Assembly (NCBI RefSeq): GCF_000413055.1
Contig: NZ_KE332518.1
Span: 203,490 to 267,489 of the forward strand
DNA length: 64,000 bases
Direction: 5' to 3'
Source of the DNA: Treponema maltophilum ATCC 51939
Lineage (GTDB): Bacteria; Spirochaetota; Spirochaetia; Treponematales; Treponemataceae
In this document: piece after piece, positions 43,501 to 52,527 of the stretch
Numbering within the stretch: position 1 is the stretch's first letter
Layout of the letters: every line of letters starts with the position of its first letter
The notes under the pieces: model-generated
Database searches by the model: none
Told to the model about the DNA's origin: nothing
The model's input: the letters and a program-made list of their open reading frames with translations, nothing else
Program-made: the position numbers and the translations under genes

Positions 43501-44370
43501 ATGCTTGTTACAATCATCCTTGCGTTGGTTGCCGTTGTAAACGGAATTTTCGTGGTGTATTTTGTGCGCGATTTAATTGCGCACAAAGGTGAATTTATGA
43601 AAGAACCGGGCAATCCCATTGTCATGGCGATTTCTTCTTTCATTATTTTTCTTTTGTCTACATTCGGAATTTCGGATTTTGCGATCGGGTCGGCCTTGTA
43701 CCCGAAGGTTAAATGGGTCGATGCAAAAAGACTTCCCGGTACGCTGAACACCGAATGCGTTGTTCCCGTTGCGGTTATGGCACTCTGTTATATTTCCACT
43801 ATCAATGTGGGAATGGCAACTTTGATTATCGCAATCGTCTGTCAGGTAATCGGCGCGTACGTAAGCCCGCGTTTTGTCGTAAAACTTCCGGCGAATATCA
43901 TAAAACGTTTTATTTCCGTAGGACTCTTGGTTGCGGCCGCTCTTATTCTTGCAAACAAATTCAACATTTATCCTTCCGGAGGAGATGCAACCGCCCTTGT
44001 CGGATGGAAATTGATTCTTTTTGCCGTACTGTGTTTGATTTACGGTGCATTGAACAATATCGGTATCGGCTCTTATGCTTTGACAATGGCGACCGTATAT
44101 GCGCTCGGATTGAACCCGGGAGTAACGTTTCCGATAATGATGGGTGCCTGTACCTTTTCCGTTCCGGTCGGTTCGATACAGTTTATTAAGCTCGATTCCT
44201 ACAGCAGAAAAATTACGTTTTTTACCTCTACGCTCGGCGTTCTCGGCGTACTTGTCGCCGTCTTTGTCGTAAAAAGCCTTAACACGTCGGCGCTGCAGTG
44301 GGTTGTTGCCGCGGTTATCATTTACAGCGCGATTACAATGCTTTTAAGTTCACGCAAAGCGCAGGAGTAA
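43501..44370 (+). CDS. TauE/SafE (TSUP)-like membrane transporter
   Basis: A 289-residue protein with about eight hydrophobic segments and the inverted two-half layout of TSUP exporters: FGISDFAIGSALYPKV in the first half and NNIGIGSYALTMATVYALGL in the second. Family members export sulfite, sulfoacetate or other small organic anions. The ornithine cyclodeaminase-type gene 6 bp downstream suggests a substrate tied to amino-acid catabolism, but none can be read from the sequence. Confidence 0.75.
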   Translation: MLVTIILALVAVVNGIFVVYFVRDLIAHKGEFMKEPGNPIVMAISSFIIFLLSTFGISDFAIGSALYPKVKWVDAKRLPGTLNTECVVPVAVMALCYISTINVGMATLIIAIVCQVIGAYVSPRFVVKLPANIIKRFISVGLLVAAALILANKFNIYPSGGDATALVGWKLILFAVLCLIYGALNNIGIGSYALTMATVYALGLNPGVTFPIMMGACTFSVPVGSIQFIKLDSYSRKITFFTSTLGVLGVLVAVFVVKSLNTSALQWVVAAVIIYSAITMLLSSRKAQE

Positions 44371-44376
44371 AGCGTT

Positions 44377-45372
44377 ATGAAAATTACGGTTCTTAATGCG
44401 CGCCAAATGAGCGAAGTCTTTTCAATGAAGGATGCGATTCAGGCCGACAAAGATGCGCTGCAATTGTATTCCGAAGGAAAAAGCACTATTCCGCTTCGCG
44501 CAAATTTGGACATAAAAAAATACAACGGACAAACCTTGTATATGTACGGTTATGCGGAGCCTGCGAAGGCTTCGGGCGTTAAAATCGTTTCCGTATATCC
44601 GGATAATATCGAAAAGGGATTGACGAGCGTTCCCGCGACGATGATTTTAGTTAACTGTGAAACCGGCGAAGTAAACTGTATGATGGACGGTACGCACTTG
44701 ACCAGAATCAGAACGGGAGCGGTCGCCGGAGCTGCAACGGATATTCTTGCCCGCAAAGACAGCAAAGTGTTCGCGCTTTTCGGAACCGGCGGGCAAGCCG
44801 AAAGTCAGTTGGAAGCTGTGTTAAACGTCCGGCACATTAAACTGGTAAAAGTGTTCGATATAAACAAAGAGCGCGCCAAAACCTTTGCCGAAAAAATGAC
44901 GCAAAAATTCGGTTCGAAATTCTCCGTTAAAATCGTACCTGCCTCATCTGCGGCGGATGCGGTTCAAGACGCCGATGTAATCACGGCGGTAACGACTGCG
45001 AGCGAGCCCGTTTTTGACGGTTCTTTGGTAAAAAAAGGCGTTCATATAAACGGAGTCGGCTCCTATACTCCGTCGATGTCCGAAATCGATGAAAAAATCA
45101 TCATCGGCGCTTCCAAGATATATGTCGACACGAACGATGCGGTAAAAGAGTCGGGCGATTTGATAAAGCCGATAAAAAAAGGCGTTTTCAGCGCCGATAA
45201 AATTACCGGCGAACTCGGTTCGGTACTGTCGGGGAAAATACCGGGCAGAACGTCGCAAGACGAAATCACCTTTTTCGAAACAACCGGCAGCGCGGTGCTC
45301 GACTTGGTAACCGGACAGCGCATATACGAAAAAGCCGTTCAGGCAAAAATCGGGAGCGTTATAGAAATATAG
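44377..45372 (+). CDS. Ornithine cyclodeaminase / mu-crystallin family enzyme
   Basis: A 331-residue NAD(P)-dependent enzyme. The family signature includes the substrate region RANLDIKKYNGQTLYMYGY, the Arg in THLTRIRTGAVAGAATDILA and the nucleotide fold ALFGTGGQAESQLEAVLNVR. Members include ornithine cyclodeaminase (ornithine to proline plus ammonia), alanine dehydrogenase and ketimine reductases; the subtype is not decidable here. It is 6 bp downstream of the TSUP gene and probably in one operon with it. Confidence 0.87.
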   Translation: MKITVLNARQMSEVFSMKDAIQADKDALQLYSEGKSTIPLRANLDIKKYNGQTLYMYGYAEPAKASGVKIVSVYPDNIEKGLTSVPATMILVNCETGEVNCMMDGTHLTRIRTGAVAGAATDILARKDSKVFALFGTGGQAESQLEAVLNVRHIKLVKVFDINKERAKTFAEKMTQKFGSKFSVKIVPASSAADAVQDADVITAVTTASEPVFDGSLVKKGVHINGVGSYTPSMSEIDEKIIIGASKIYVDTNDAVKESGDLIKPIKKGVFSADKITGELGSVLSGKIPGRTSQDEITFFETTGSAVLDLVTGQRIYEKAVQAKIGSVIEI

Positions 45373-45397
45373 CGTTCGTTTAAAAATCTCTGAATAT

Positions 45398-45425
45398 GTA
45401 CCGGGCGGAAAAATCCGTCCGGTAC
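45398..45425 (+). terminator. Strong hairpin between the cyclodeaminase-family and YkvI-like genes
   Basis: A 12-bp stem GTACCGGGCGGA / TCCGTCCGGTAC (one G-U pair) closed by AAAA, followed by GTCGGTTTT, sits 13 bp before the next ATG. It may be a partial terminator that lowers expression of the downstream transporter. Confidence 0.55.
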
Positions 45426-45437
45426 GTCGGTTTTGCC

Positions 45438-46514
45438 ATGAAAAAAGAAATTTTTAAAGTAGCCAATTATACCGCCGCTACGATTGCGTACTTGATAGGG
45501 TCCGGTCTTGCAAGCGGGCAGGAAATAATACAGTTTTTTTCGTCCTACGGCTTGGTAAAAAGCTGTTTGGCGGCTCTTATTATGCTTTCAATATTTTGCT
45601 GTGTTACAGTGGTAACGATAGAAACCGGGCGAAAAAAACGAATTACGGAAGCGAATAATATATATAAGGTTTATTGCGGAAAGTATCTCGGGACTTTTTT
45701 TACATGGCTGACTCCGCTCATTCTTTTTTCGATTTATGCGGTAATGATTTCAGGAGCGGGAACTTTGTCGGCCGAATATTTTTCTGTGCCGAACAGAATC
45801 GGCCGTTTGATTATGCTTGTGTTGTCTTTGGGAACAGTTCTGGCCGGCTTTGAAAAACTCGTGAGCGTGATAGCCAAAATCGGCCATGTTATCATATTGA
45901 TTATCATTGTGCTTTCCGTATACAGCATTGCAAAAACAGCCGACTGGTCTGCCGCTTCTTCCGCCGCCATAGGCGAATACGGTTTTAAACAAGCTTCTCC
46001 GTTTTGGTTTTTATCGGGGATCAATTATGCCGCTTTTTGCGCGCTGACGCTTTACCCTTTTCTTGCCGAATTGGGCGGTAAGACGAACAGCAAAAAGGAA
46101 GCGGTAGCGACGGGGTTGTTCAGCAGCGTTGTGTTCTTTACGATTGCAATGCTTATCAACTTCAGCCTTTTGGGTAATATTTCCGTCTTGGCCGGCAAAG
46201 AGATGCCTGCCGTATTTATTGCGGACTTGCTTTTTCCGCGTGTAGGCGGCATAGTTTATTCCGTTATTTTATATTCGAGCATATATACGACCGCCGTTCC
46301 CATGCTGTGGACAACTTGTAATAGAATTGCCGCCGATGATAAAAGCGTAAAATTTAAACTTTGCGCGGTGATTTTAGCCGTTACCGCTTATTTTATAGGC
46401 GGCTTACCGTTCAGCGTGCTCATTAATTTTATTTACCCGTACATAGGATATGTGGGAATCTTCGTGTTTGCATGTTTGGTAATTACCGTATTCCGGCGAC
46501 GCAAAAGCGAATAA
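45438..46514 (+). CDS. YkvI-like membrane transporter (LeuT-fold, APC superfamily)
   Basis: A 358-residue membrane protein with about ten spans. Segments such as ATIAYLIGSGLASGQEIIQF in the first helix and GINYAAFCALTLYPFLAELG resemble the YkvI family of LeuT-fold carriers. The substrate is unknown, but an amino-acid-like molecule fits the operon. ATG 45438 is used; the preceding in-frame sequence overlaps the hairpin. Confidence 0.78.
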   Translation: MKKEIFKVANYTAATIAYLIGSGLASGQEIIQFFSSYGLVKSCLAALIMLSIFCCVTVVTIETGRKKRITEANNIYKVYCGKYLGTFFTWLTPLILFSIYAVMISGAGTLSAEYFSVPNRIGRLIMLVLSLGTVLAGFEKLVSVIAKIGHVIILIIIVLSVYSIAKTADWSAASSAAIGEYGFKQASPFWFLSGINYAAFCALTLYPFLAELGGKTNSKKEAVATGLFSSVVFFTIAMLINFSLLGNISVLAGKEMPAVFIADLLFPRVGGIVYSVILYSSIYTTAVPMLWTTCNRIAADDKSVKFKLCAVILAVTAYFIGGLPFSVLINFIYPYIGYVGIFVFACLVITVFRRRKSE

Positions 46515-46548
46515 TTTTTATTCCGATTTTTTTAAGCGGTTTTTTACA

Positions 46549-46583
46549 TAGACGGCGCCCATGCTTTCGGCTATACTGACCTT
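46549..46583 (+). promoter_or_regulatory. Leaderless-type promoter of era
   Basis: TAGACG (46549-46554), a 17-bp spacer and TATACT (46572-46577) are followed by GACCTT and ATG 46584; no ribosome binding site fits. Confidence 0.5.
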
Positions 46584-47471
46584 ATGAGTAAAACAGCAGT
46601 CGTCGCGATAATCGGGCGCCCGTCCGCCGGAAAATCAAGTTTTTTAAATGCCGCAGGCAATCAAAAAATCTCGATTGTGTCGCCGCACCCGCAAACGACG
46701 CGCAATGCCGTGCGGGGCATTGTAAACACCGATAAGGGGCAGCTCGTGTTTATCGATACGCCCGGCTATCATCAATCCGACAAAAAACTGAACCTCAAAC
46801 TCAAAGGTATTGCCGAAGAGCCGCTGCAAACGGCCGACCTCCTTTTATACGTTTTGGATTCGACGCGCGAAGCGGGGAGCGAAGAAAAACTCATTGCGTC
46901 GCTTTTGCAGCCTTTCAGCTCAAAGCTGGTTGCCGCAATAAATAAAACCGACAGCTGCGACTCGAAGCCGGAACTGTGCAAACTTTTTATAGCCGAACAG
47001 CTTCCCTCGCTCGGCGCGGCAAGAGTCTTTAACATTTCGGCAAAAACGGGTGAAGGGATCGACGCCGTTCTTGCCGCTTTGTATGAGCTTGCTCCGGAAG
47101 GAGAAGCGCTCTATCCCGAAGAATACTACACCGATCAGGAAGTCGACTTCCGCATTGCCGAAGTTATCCGCGAGCAAGCGGTCAACCGTTTGCGCGACGA
47201 ACTGCCGCACGCAGTCTACGTGGAAATTGCCGATATGGAAAGCCGTAAAGACGGCAGGGAGTTGTGGGTGCGCGCCTTTTTGGTCGTTGAACGCGAAAGT
47301 CAAAAAGGCATGGTTATCGGCAAAGGCGCATCCTTAATCAAAAGCATCCGCGTTGAATCGATAAAGGCTTTACGCCGCATCTTCGATTACCGCATCGATT
47401 TGGATTTGCAGGTAAAAGTCAACAAAAACTGGCGCCAAAAAGACGCCGTACTGACAAAGATATTGCGGTAG
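46584..47471 (+). CDS. era: GTPase Era
   Basis: A 295-residue GTPase needed for 16S rRNA maturation and 30S assembly. The P-loop is GRPSAGKSS (residues 11-19), a variant of the usual GRPNVGKST; DTPGYH is the G3 motif and NKTD the G4 motif. A C-terminal KH RNA-binding domain carries VIGKGASLIKSIRVESIKAL. Full length is present. It is transcribed on its own. Confidence 0.96.
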   Translation: MSKTAVVAIIGRPSAGKSSFLNAAGNQKISIVSPHPQTTRNAVRGIVNTDKGQLVFIDTPGYHQSDKKLNLKLKGIAEEPLQTADLLLYVLDSTREAGSEEKLIASLLQPFSSKLVAAINKTDSCDSKPELCKLFIAEQLPSLGAARVFNISAKTGEGIDAVLAALYELAPEGEALYPEEYYTDQEVDFRIAEVIREQAVNRLRDELPHAVYVEIADMESRKDGRELWVRAFLVVERESQKGMVIGKGASLIKSIRVESIKALRRIFDYRIDLDLQVKVNKNWRQKDAVLTKILR

Positions 47472-47571
47472 GATGTGAATAGCTGAACCGGTATATCACG
47501 CGTAAAAAAGCAAATTTTTATGTTATGTTAATGTTGGAATAAGTATTTTTCTTTTTGTAAATTTTTTTAGA

Positions 47572-47600
47572 TTGTACCATACGTATTTATCTGTTATAAT
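47572..47600 (+). promoter_or_regulatory. Promoter of the repeat lipoprotein gene
   Basis: TTGTAC (47572-47577), a 17-bp spacer and TATAAT (47595-47600) precede an AAAGAGGAAAGGA binding region and ATG 47650. Confidence 0.6.
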
Positions 47601-47649
47601 ATACAATGTAAAATAATGGTATTATACACAATAGAAAGAGGAAAGGAAT

Positions 47650-50600
47650 ATGCAAAAACTTAAATCTCTTTTCATTTTGATTTGCAGTATGTTTCTGCTG
47701 GTTTTTCTACTTAATTGTAAACAAATTACGGAAGAAGTAACAAAGATTCATTATATAACTCCGATATGGAAAGGTTCCTTTTATTCTGCCCCTGCAAATC
47801 CTAAAATGGGGTGGGCATATTACAATATCAATATGAGAAAATCTTTCTTTTTCGACGGTTCTTCATGGCAGATAATGGCCCAAGACGGAATCAGCGTATT
47901 ATGGAAAGGAGAACTTACATCTGCTCCCGCTAATCCTCAAAGAAACTGGGCGTATTATAATTTAATAAACGGTAACTCATATATTTATAACGGATATTCA
48001 TGGGAACATCTTGCAAAAGCCGGAAGAAACGGATCGACGGGAATCCTCGTGTGGCTTGGCAGCTTAGATGTTGAACCGAGTAACGTACTCAAAGGATATG
48101 CGTATTATAATACACGTACAAAAAAATCTTATATCTATAATGGTTCTTCATGGGATATTATTGCGCAAGATGGAGTCGGTATAGTATGGAAAGGGGTATT
48201 CTCATCAGCCCCTATAAATCCGGAGATAAATTGGGCATACTATAATACAACAACACAATCAAGTTATATATATAACGGTACAACATGGGAGCTTTTCGCT
48301 GCATCCGGAAATTCCACAATATATGTGTCAATTGTATGGAAAGGAGAACTTACCAGTCCTCCCCCAAATCCGCAAATCGGCTGGAGTTACTATAATATAA
48401 CTGACGGCTGTAGTTATATTTGGGACGGTTCCGTATGGAATATCATTGCCAAAAACGGTGCGAACAGTAATAATACTGTAAACGGCTATCTCATAGTATG
48501 GAAAGGAGCCCTAACATCCGCACCTGCTTCTCCCGCTGCTGGATGGGCATATTACAATTCTTCCGAAAAAAAGTCTTATATCTATGATGGAAGCAGTTGG
48601 CAGATTTTAGCTCAGGACGGAGCTTCCGGAACAACATCCGGTTCTGTTCCGCAACACAGCAGTTATCTGTATGTATTGTTAAATACGCCGAAAGGAAACT
48701 ATGTACAATTTGCTCAAAATACAATGCCGACGGTTGATTTCGGATCTATCGGAATAGGCAGTACGGTAAAAACTACAACATTTTATATTTCAATAGTGGG
48801 AACAAATTCCTCCTCGCTGAATTTGACAGGTACCCCGGCCATTCAAATTTCAGGAAGGAATGCCGACCAATTTGAAGTTACACAACCGTCAATAAAAACC
48901 GTTGGGTCCGGAGCACACATTCAAGATGCTTGTATTGCATTTAAGCCGACAAGTATAGGTGAAAAAACCGCAACAATTACCATTTATAATGATTCTCCCG
49001 ATCAACCGAACTTTGCCTTTACCATAAAAGGTACCGGCAGTTATTGGCCTAAAACCTTTGACGGGAATGAGGGTGACGGTAATGATGCGGTTACAAAAAT
49101 CTTAACGGATTATAACGGTAATATATATGCAATCGGTTATGGCTGGGAGCTTATAAATGACCATTCAGGATTTGATTGGTGGATAAAAAAATTTAATATG
49201 ACAGGGATCCAAGAATGGGAAAAAAAGTTGGATTTTTATGATGACTATAATACTTATCGCCCCAAGCATGACAATCCCGAATATGCAATGCTTGATAATT
49301 TCGGGAATCTCATTGTTGCAAGTACCTATAATACGGTAAAATTCAATGCTTCCGGTACGGAACTTTGGAGACTGAATACGGGCGGAAACTTGTTTGTCGA
49401 TCCGGAAAATAACATTTTTATAGGAAAATCAAAGTATAGCGAAAACGGAACTCTTTTGTGGACAAATCAGTTTCTGACACAGCCCGTCTTTGACTCTTCA
49501 AATAATATTTTTTGTACTGATGGTACAAGAATTCGAAAATTTACTCCTAACGGTAATGCTGTTTACAGCAGCGTTTCAGTAGACAGTACAGGACGATATA
49601 ACGGTAATTTATTGGACATACCGTCTGCATTTGAATATTCCGTTCTTGCAGGACAGGCATATCTTGTAACATGGGATGATAGATTTGGAACTGCATTAAA
49701 TACAAAAACAGGGGCTTGTAAGGTATCCGCAAAATACGGAAACACCGATTTTTATGTTTTTAAAGATCAATACTACGGATACGGAAAAGATGCAGAAAAA
49801 ATCAAAGCGGAGCAGGATGGTAATCTTATTGTCATTATGAATAAATATTATTCCCTTGGTTCCTATGCATTAGCTATGTATAAGTCTTATGAAAAAGGTA
49901 CCGACTTTTTATTTTCGGACTGGCAATCGGCGGAAATTCCTACAAACGGTACACAAACATATACATTAAATGTAAAAAAAGGAATGCCCTATATAATCTG
50001 TGTAAACGAATCCGGTAGTAACGGAGATGGGACAAAAACAGCCGACGTAACGATTTCTGCCGCGTATTCGAGCGGCGAAACTGTTTTCTCAAATGAAGAT
50101 AATACTTTTTTAAGACCGCAATTATTTTTTGCTTCAAAAGACGATACTGTTACCGTTACAGTTAAAACTGACGGTTCTTCACCTTCCTATGCGGGAACAT
50201 ACGGTATTGCAATGAAAGAGTTGGAATATCTTCAGCCGAGAATGATGGGGTTTGAAACAGGAATCGAAAACATTACTTCAATCTGTCTTGATTCCAGGAA
50301 CAATATTTATGCGGCAGGTTATAATGAAAATAAAGCCGGTACCTACAGTAAAAAAGATATTGTGATTAAAAAATTTTCTCCGCAAGGATTGGAGATACAA
50401 GAGGGATGGAATAAAACAATAGATTACGGACATTGTGATGATGAAGTCCCGAATAAAATACTTTTTGACGGAACAAATATCATACTTTCCGGTACCGGAT
50501 ATGACAGTATTTCGGGTGCCAGCGGGTATGACGGATTATTGTATAAATATAGTTCCACTGGAACTACGCTTACCTCTTTTAAGATTCCTTACTGGAGTAC

Positions 50601-50838
50601 CGACTGTTATTATATCGGAAAAGATACCGGAGGAAATTTTTACTTTATAGGTTATGAATCGGGGAACTGCTTGCTACAATATACTTCAAATGGTGTTTTA
50701 TTACGCAAAATAGAAATTGATATCAATAATTTCAGTGTTACGGGCCCTGATGTATTAAACAATATTTATATAGGCGGATACGGTGTAAATCTTATCAACC
50801 AAAACAGTAATCATGATTGGTATATTCAGAAATATTAG
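47650..50838 (+). CDS. Large repeat lipoprotein with six W-G-Y repeats, HYDIN/ASH-type domain and beta-propeller
   Basis: A 1062-residue predicted surface lipoprotein (lipobox FLLNCK). Six tandem repeats of 45-54 residues start near residues 40, 85, 135, 180, 230 and 284; each follows W.G.....P..P..GWAYYN, then SYIYDGSSWQ.LAQDG. Residues ~350-460 form an immunoglobulin-like domain of the choice-of-anchor D/ASH type (VDFGSIGIGSTVKTTTFYIS). From ~475 there are SBBP-like propeller blades (ITSICLDSRNNIYAAGYNEN), interrupted at ~735-860 by a likely pre-peptidase-type beta domain. No catalytic residues seen; binding to host or glycan ligands is a guess. Confidence 0.8.
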   Translation: MQKLKSLFILICSMFLLVFLLNCKQITEEVTKIHYITPIWKGSFYSAPANPKMGWAYYNINMRKSFFFDGSSWQIMAQDGISVLWKGELTSAPANPQRNWAYYNLINGNSYIYNGYSWEHLAKAGRNGSTGILVWLGSLDVEPSNVLKGYAYYNTRTKKSYIYNGSSWDIIAQDGVGIVWKGVFSSAPINPEINWAYYNTTTQSSYIYNGTTWELFAASGNSTIYVSIVWKGELTSPPPNPQIGWSYYNITDGCSYIWDGSVWNIIAKNGANSNNTVNGYLIVWKGALTSAPASPAAGWAYYNSSEKKSYIYDGSSWQILAQDGASGTTSGSVPQHSSYLYVLLNTPKGNYVQFAQNTMPTVDFGSIGIGSTVKTTTFYISIVGTNSSSLNLTGTPAIQISGRNADQFEVTQPSIKTVGSGAHIQDACIAFKPTSIGEKTATITIYNDSPDQPNFAFTIKGTGSYWPKTFDGNEGDGNDAVTKILTDYNGNIYAIGYGWELINDHSGFDWWIKKFNMTGIQEWEKKLDFYDDYNTYRPKHDNPEYAMLDNFGNLIVASTYNTVKFNASGTELWRLNTGGNLFVDPENNIFIGKSKYSENGTLLWTNQFLTQPVFDSSNNIFCTDGTRIRKFTPNGNAVYSSVSVDSTGRYNGNLLDIPSAFEYSVLAGQAYLVTWDDRFGTALNTKTGACKVSAKYGNTDFYVFKDQYYGYGKDAEKIKAEQDGNLIVIMNKYYSLGSYALAMYKSYEKGTDFLFSDWQSAEIPTNGTQTYTLNVKKGMPYIICVNESGSNGDGTKTADVTISAAYSSGETVFSNEDNTFLRPQLFFASKDDTVTVTVKTDGSSPSYAGTYGIAMKELEYLQPRMMGFETGIENITSICLDSRNNIYAAGYNENKAGTYSKKDIVIKKFSPQGLEIQEGWNKTIDYGHCDDEVPNKILFDGTNIILSGTGYDSISGASGYDGLLYKYSSTGTTLTSFKIPYWSTDCYYIGKDTGGNFYFIGYESGNCLLQYTSNGVLLRKIEIDINNFSVTGPDVLNNIYIGGYGVNLINQNSNHDWYIQKY

Positions 50839-50853
50839 CATAATGCTAGGAGC

Positions 50854-50949
50854 GGTAAAAGCAAATACCGTGCGATTTTTTATTTAGAAAAAGACGATAT
50901 TTATATAATCGCTTTAGATAAGCGTGAGGAGGTATATAAAATTCGGTGA
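50854..50949 (+). pseudogene. C-terminal fragment of a RelE/ParE-type toxin
   Basis: The frame reads GKSKYRAIFYLEKDDIYIIA then LDKREEVYK before a stop: the end of a RelE-fold toxin, without start or N-terminal half. It lies just after the repeat lipoprotein and before an intact VapBC pair. The rest of the 230-bp gap (50839-51068) holds only the VapBC promoter. Confidence 0.6.
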
Positions 50950-51022
50950 CGGTTCGGTACAGGGAATCAACTGTTACTGTGCCCAGGAGCTCCTATCTAA
51001 TACAACGAACATATACTTTTTC

Positions 51023-51051
51023 TTGACAATATCTATACGTCAGTATATACT
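51023..51051 (+). promoter_or_regulatory. vapBC promoter with candidate operator
   Basis: TTGACA (51023-51028), a 17-bp spacer and TATACT (51046-51051). Within it, TATAC-GTCA-GTATA is an inverted repeat suited to autoregulation by the VapB dimer. Confidence 0.7.
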
Positions 51052-51068
51052 CTTTGCAAGAGGTGTGT

Positions 51069-51299
51069 ATGGAAACTGCAAAATTATTCCGTAACGGCGG
51101 AAGCCAGGCGGTTAGACTGCCGAAAGCATACTGCTTTGAAGGAAACGATGTTCTCATACAAAAAGCGGGAGAGGCGGTTGTTTTATTCCCCAAAAATAAA
51201 GAATGGGAAATATTTTTGCAGGGACTCTACGGCTTTACCGATGATTTTTTAGCGGAAGGGCGGATACAGGACGAACCGCAGGAAAGAGCGGCCTTATAA
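51069..51299 (+). CDS. vapB: VapB-type antitoxin (AbrB/MazE fold)
   Basis: A 76-residue antitoxin. The N-terminal AKLFRNGGSQAVRLPKAYCF is the swapped-hairpin DNA-binding domain of VapB proteins; the acidic C-terminus (FTDDFLAEGRIQDEPQ) should block the toxin. ATG 51069 follows AGAGG; its stop overlaps the vapC start. Confidence 0.9.
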   Translation: METAKLFRNGGSQAVRLPKAYCFEGNDVLIQKAGEAVVLFPKNKEWEIFLQGLYGFTDDFLAEGRIQDEPQERAAL

Positions 51300-51703
51300 T
51301 GTATTTATTGGATACAAATATATGCATCTTTCTTAAAAACCGAAAATCGCCGCAAGTATTGGAAAAATTAAAAGAGCGCATATATGCCGGAATTTACATT
51401 TCAAGCATAACCGTTGCCGAACTGCAATTCGGCGTATACAACAGCGATTATGTCGAGAAAAATAAAATTTCATTACTGCAATTTCTTGCACCCTTTTATA
51501 TTTTGAATTTTGACGATAACGATGCCGAACAATTCGGAAAAATCCGTTCCGAATTGAAAAAGCGGGGGAGGATAATCGGTTCTTACGATATGCTCATAGC
51601 ATCTCAAGCGCTCTCAAAAAAACTGATTCTTGTTACTAATAATACCGGCGAGTTTTCCCGTATAAAAAGTCTGAAAATCGAGGATTGGACACAAGCTGAA
51701 TAA
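51299..51703 (+). CDS. vapC: VapC toxin (PIN-domain ribonuclease)
   Basis: A 134-residue PIN-domain nuclease. The acidic metal ligands are visible: Asp in YLLDTNICIFL, Glu in ITVAELQFGVYNS, Asp in IGSYDMLIASQAL, with NNTGEFSRI near the end. It appears intact. VapC proteins usually cleave initiator tRNA or rRNA when freed from VapB. Confidence 0.92.
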   Translation: MYLLDTNICIFLKNRKSPQVLEKLKERIYAGIYISSITVAELQFGVYNSDYVEKNKISLLQFLAPFYILNFDDNDAEQFGKIRSELKKRGRIIGSYDMLIASQALSKKLILVTNNTGEFSRIKSLKIEDWTQAE

Positions 51704-51778
51704 AAAAATCGCTGCCAAAAAGATACCGTGCTGACGAAGATTGTGAGGTAAATTATATGTGCGAAAGCGCAAACAGGC

Positions 51779-52339
51779 TTATTTTGCAAAAGGGTTCGGC
51801 GTGCTCACGCATAAAAATTTTACGACATTATTGGTTTTGTTTACCCAATTGTGTTTTTCGGTAGACAGATAATGCGCGGAGTCTCCCGGATAGAGCGTAT
51901 ATTCCTGATTTTTATGCAGTAAAGTAAGGATTCCTTCCAAAACATACACGAATTCTTCTCCCTCGTGCGTGTAGGTTTTTATGGGTTCGCTTTCGGGCAG
52001 CGGCAGCATTTCGATCAAGCGGGGAAAAAGCACCTTGTCCGTAATGTTATTATTGATTGTCCGAATGATAATGTTTGAGCTTATGATATCGCTGACTTCG
52101 AGGGCGTAGTTTTTTAACGTAACCGAGGGCTGTGTTTTTTTGGGAGAAATAAAATAGTCTAGCGTAACGTTGAATACCGCCGCGATTTTTTCCAACGTAT
52201 CGATCGCGATCGATGTAAGGCCGCGTTCAAACTGCGATAAAAAACCTACCGACAGTCCCGTTTTTTTGCTCAATTGTTCAAGCGTTATTTTTCGTTCCGT
52301 CCGCAGTTTTTTGAGCCATTTTCCCGCTTCTTGCTTCAT
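51779..52339 (-). CDS. XRE-family regulator with C-terminal cupin domain
   Basis: A 186-residue regulator: an N-terminal helix-turn-helix (ITLEQLSKKTGLSVGFLSQF, ERGLTSIAIDTLEKIA) and a C-terminal cupin (THEGEEFVYVLEGILTLLHK, YPGDSAHYLSTEKHNW) that probably senses a small ligand. It is transcribed away from the hydroxyproline operon, 294 bp upstream of its first gene, and is the obvious candidate to control it. Confidence 0.88.
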   Translation of the reverse strand: MKQEAGKWLKKLRTERKITLEQLSKKTGLSVGFLSQFERGLTSIAIDTLEKIAAVFNVTLDYFISPKKTQPSVTLKNYALEVSDIISSNIIIRTINNNITDKVLFPRLIEMLPLPESEPIKTYTHEGEEFVYVLEGILTLLHKNQEYTLYPGDSAHYLSTEKHNWVNKTNNVVKFLCVSTPNPFAK

Positions 52340-52403
52340 GATTTGTCCTTTTTATATTTATATAATATATCATTTTCCCGTTTCTTTCAAGAAATCAAAA
52401 AAG

Positions 52404-52440
52404 CTGTCTGAAAAGCTGAAGTTTTCGAACCGCCCCGCAC
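52404..52440 (+). repeat. Dispersed intergenic repeat, copy 2
   Basis: CTGTCTGAAAA, an 11-nt variable part and TTTCGAACCGCCCCGC align with the element at 42362. Confidence 0.55.
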
Positions 52441-52527
52441 CGAAGAAGCGTCTGAGCGGAAAACGTGTCGAAATTTCACGAAAATGAATTTTTTGTAAAA
52501 AAAACACCAATTTTTTCATTTTTATGA

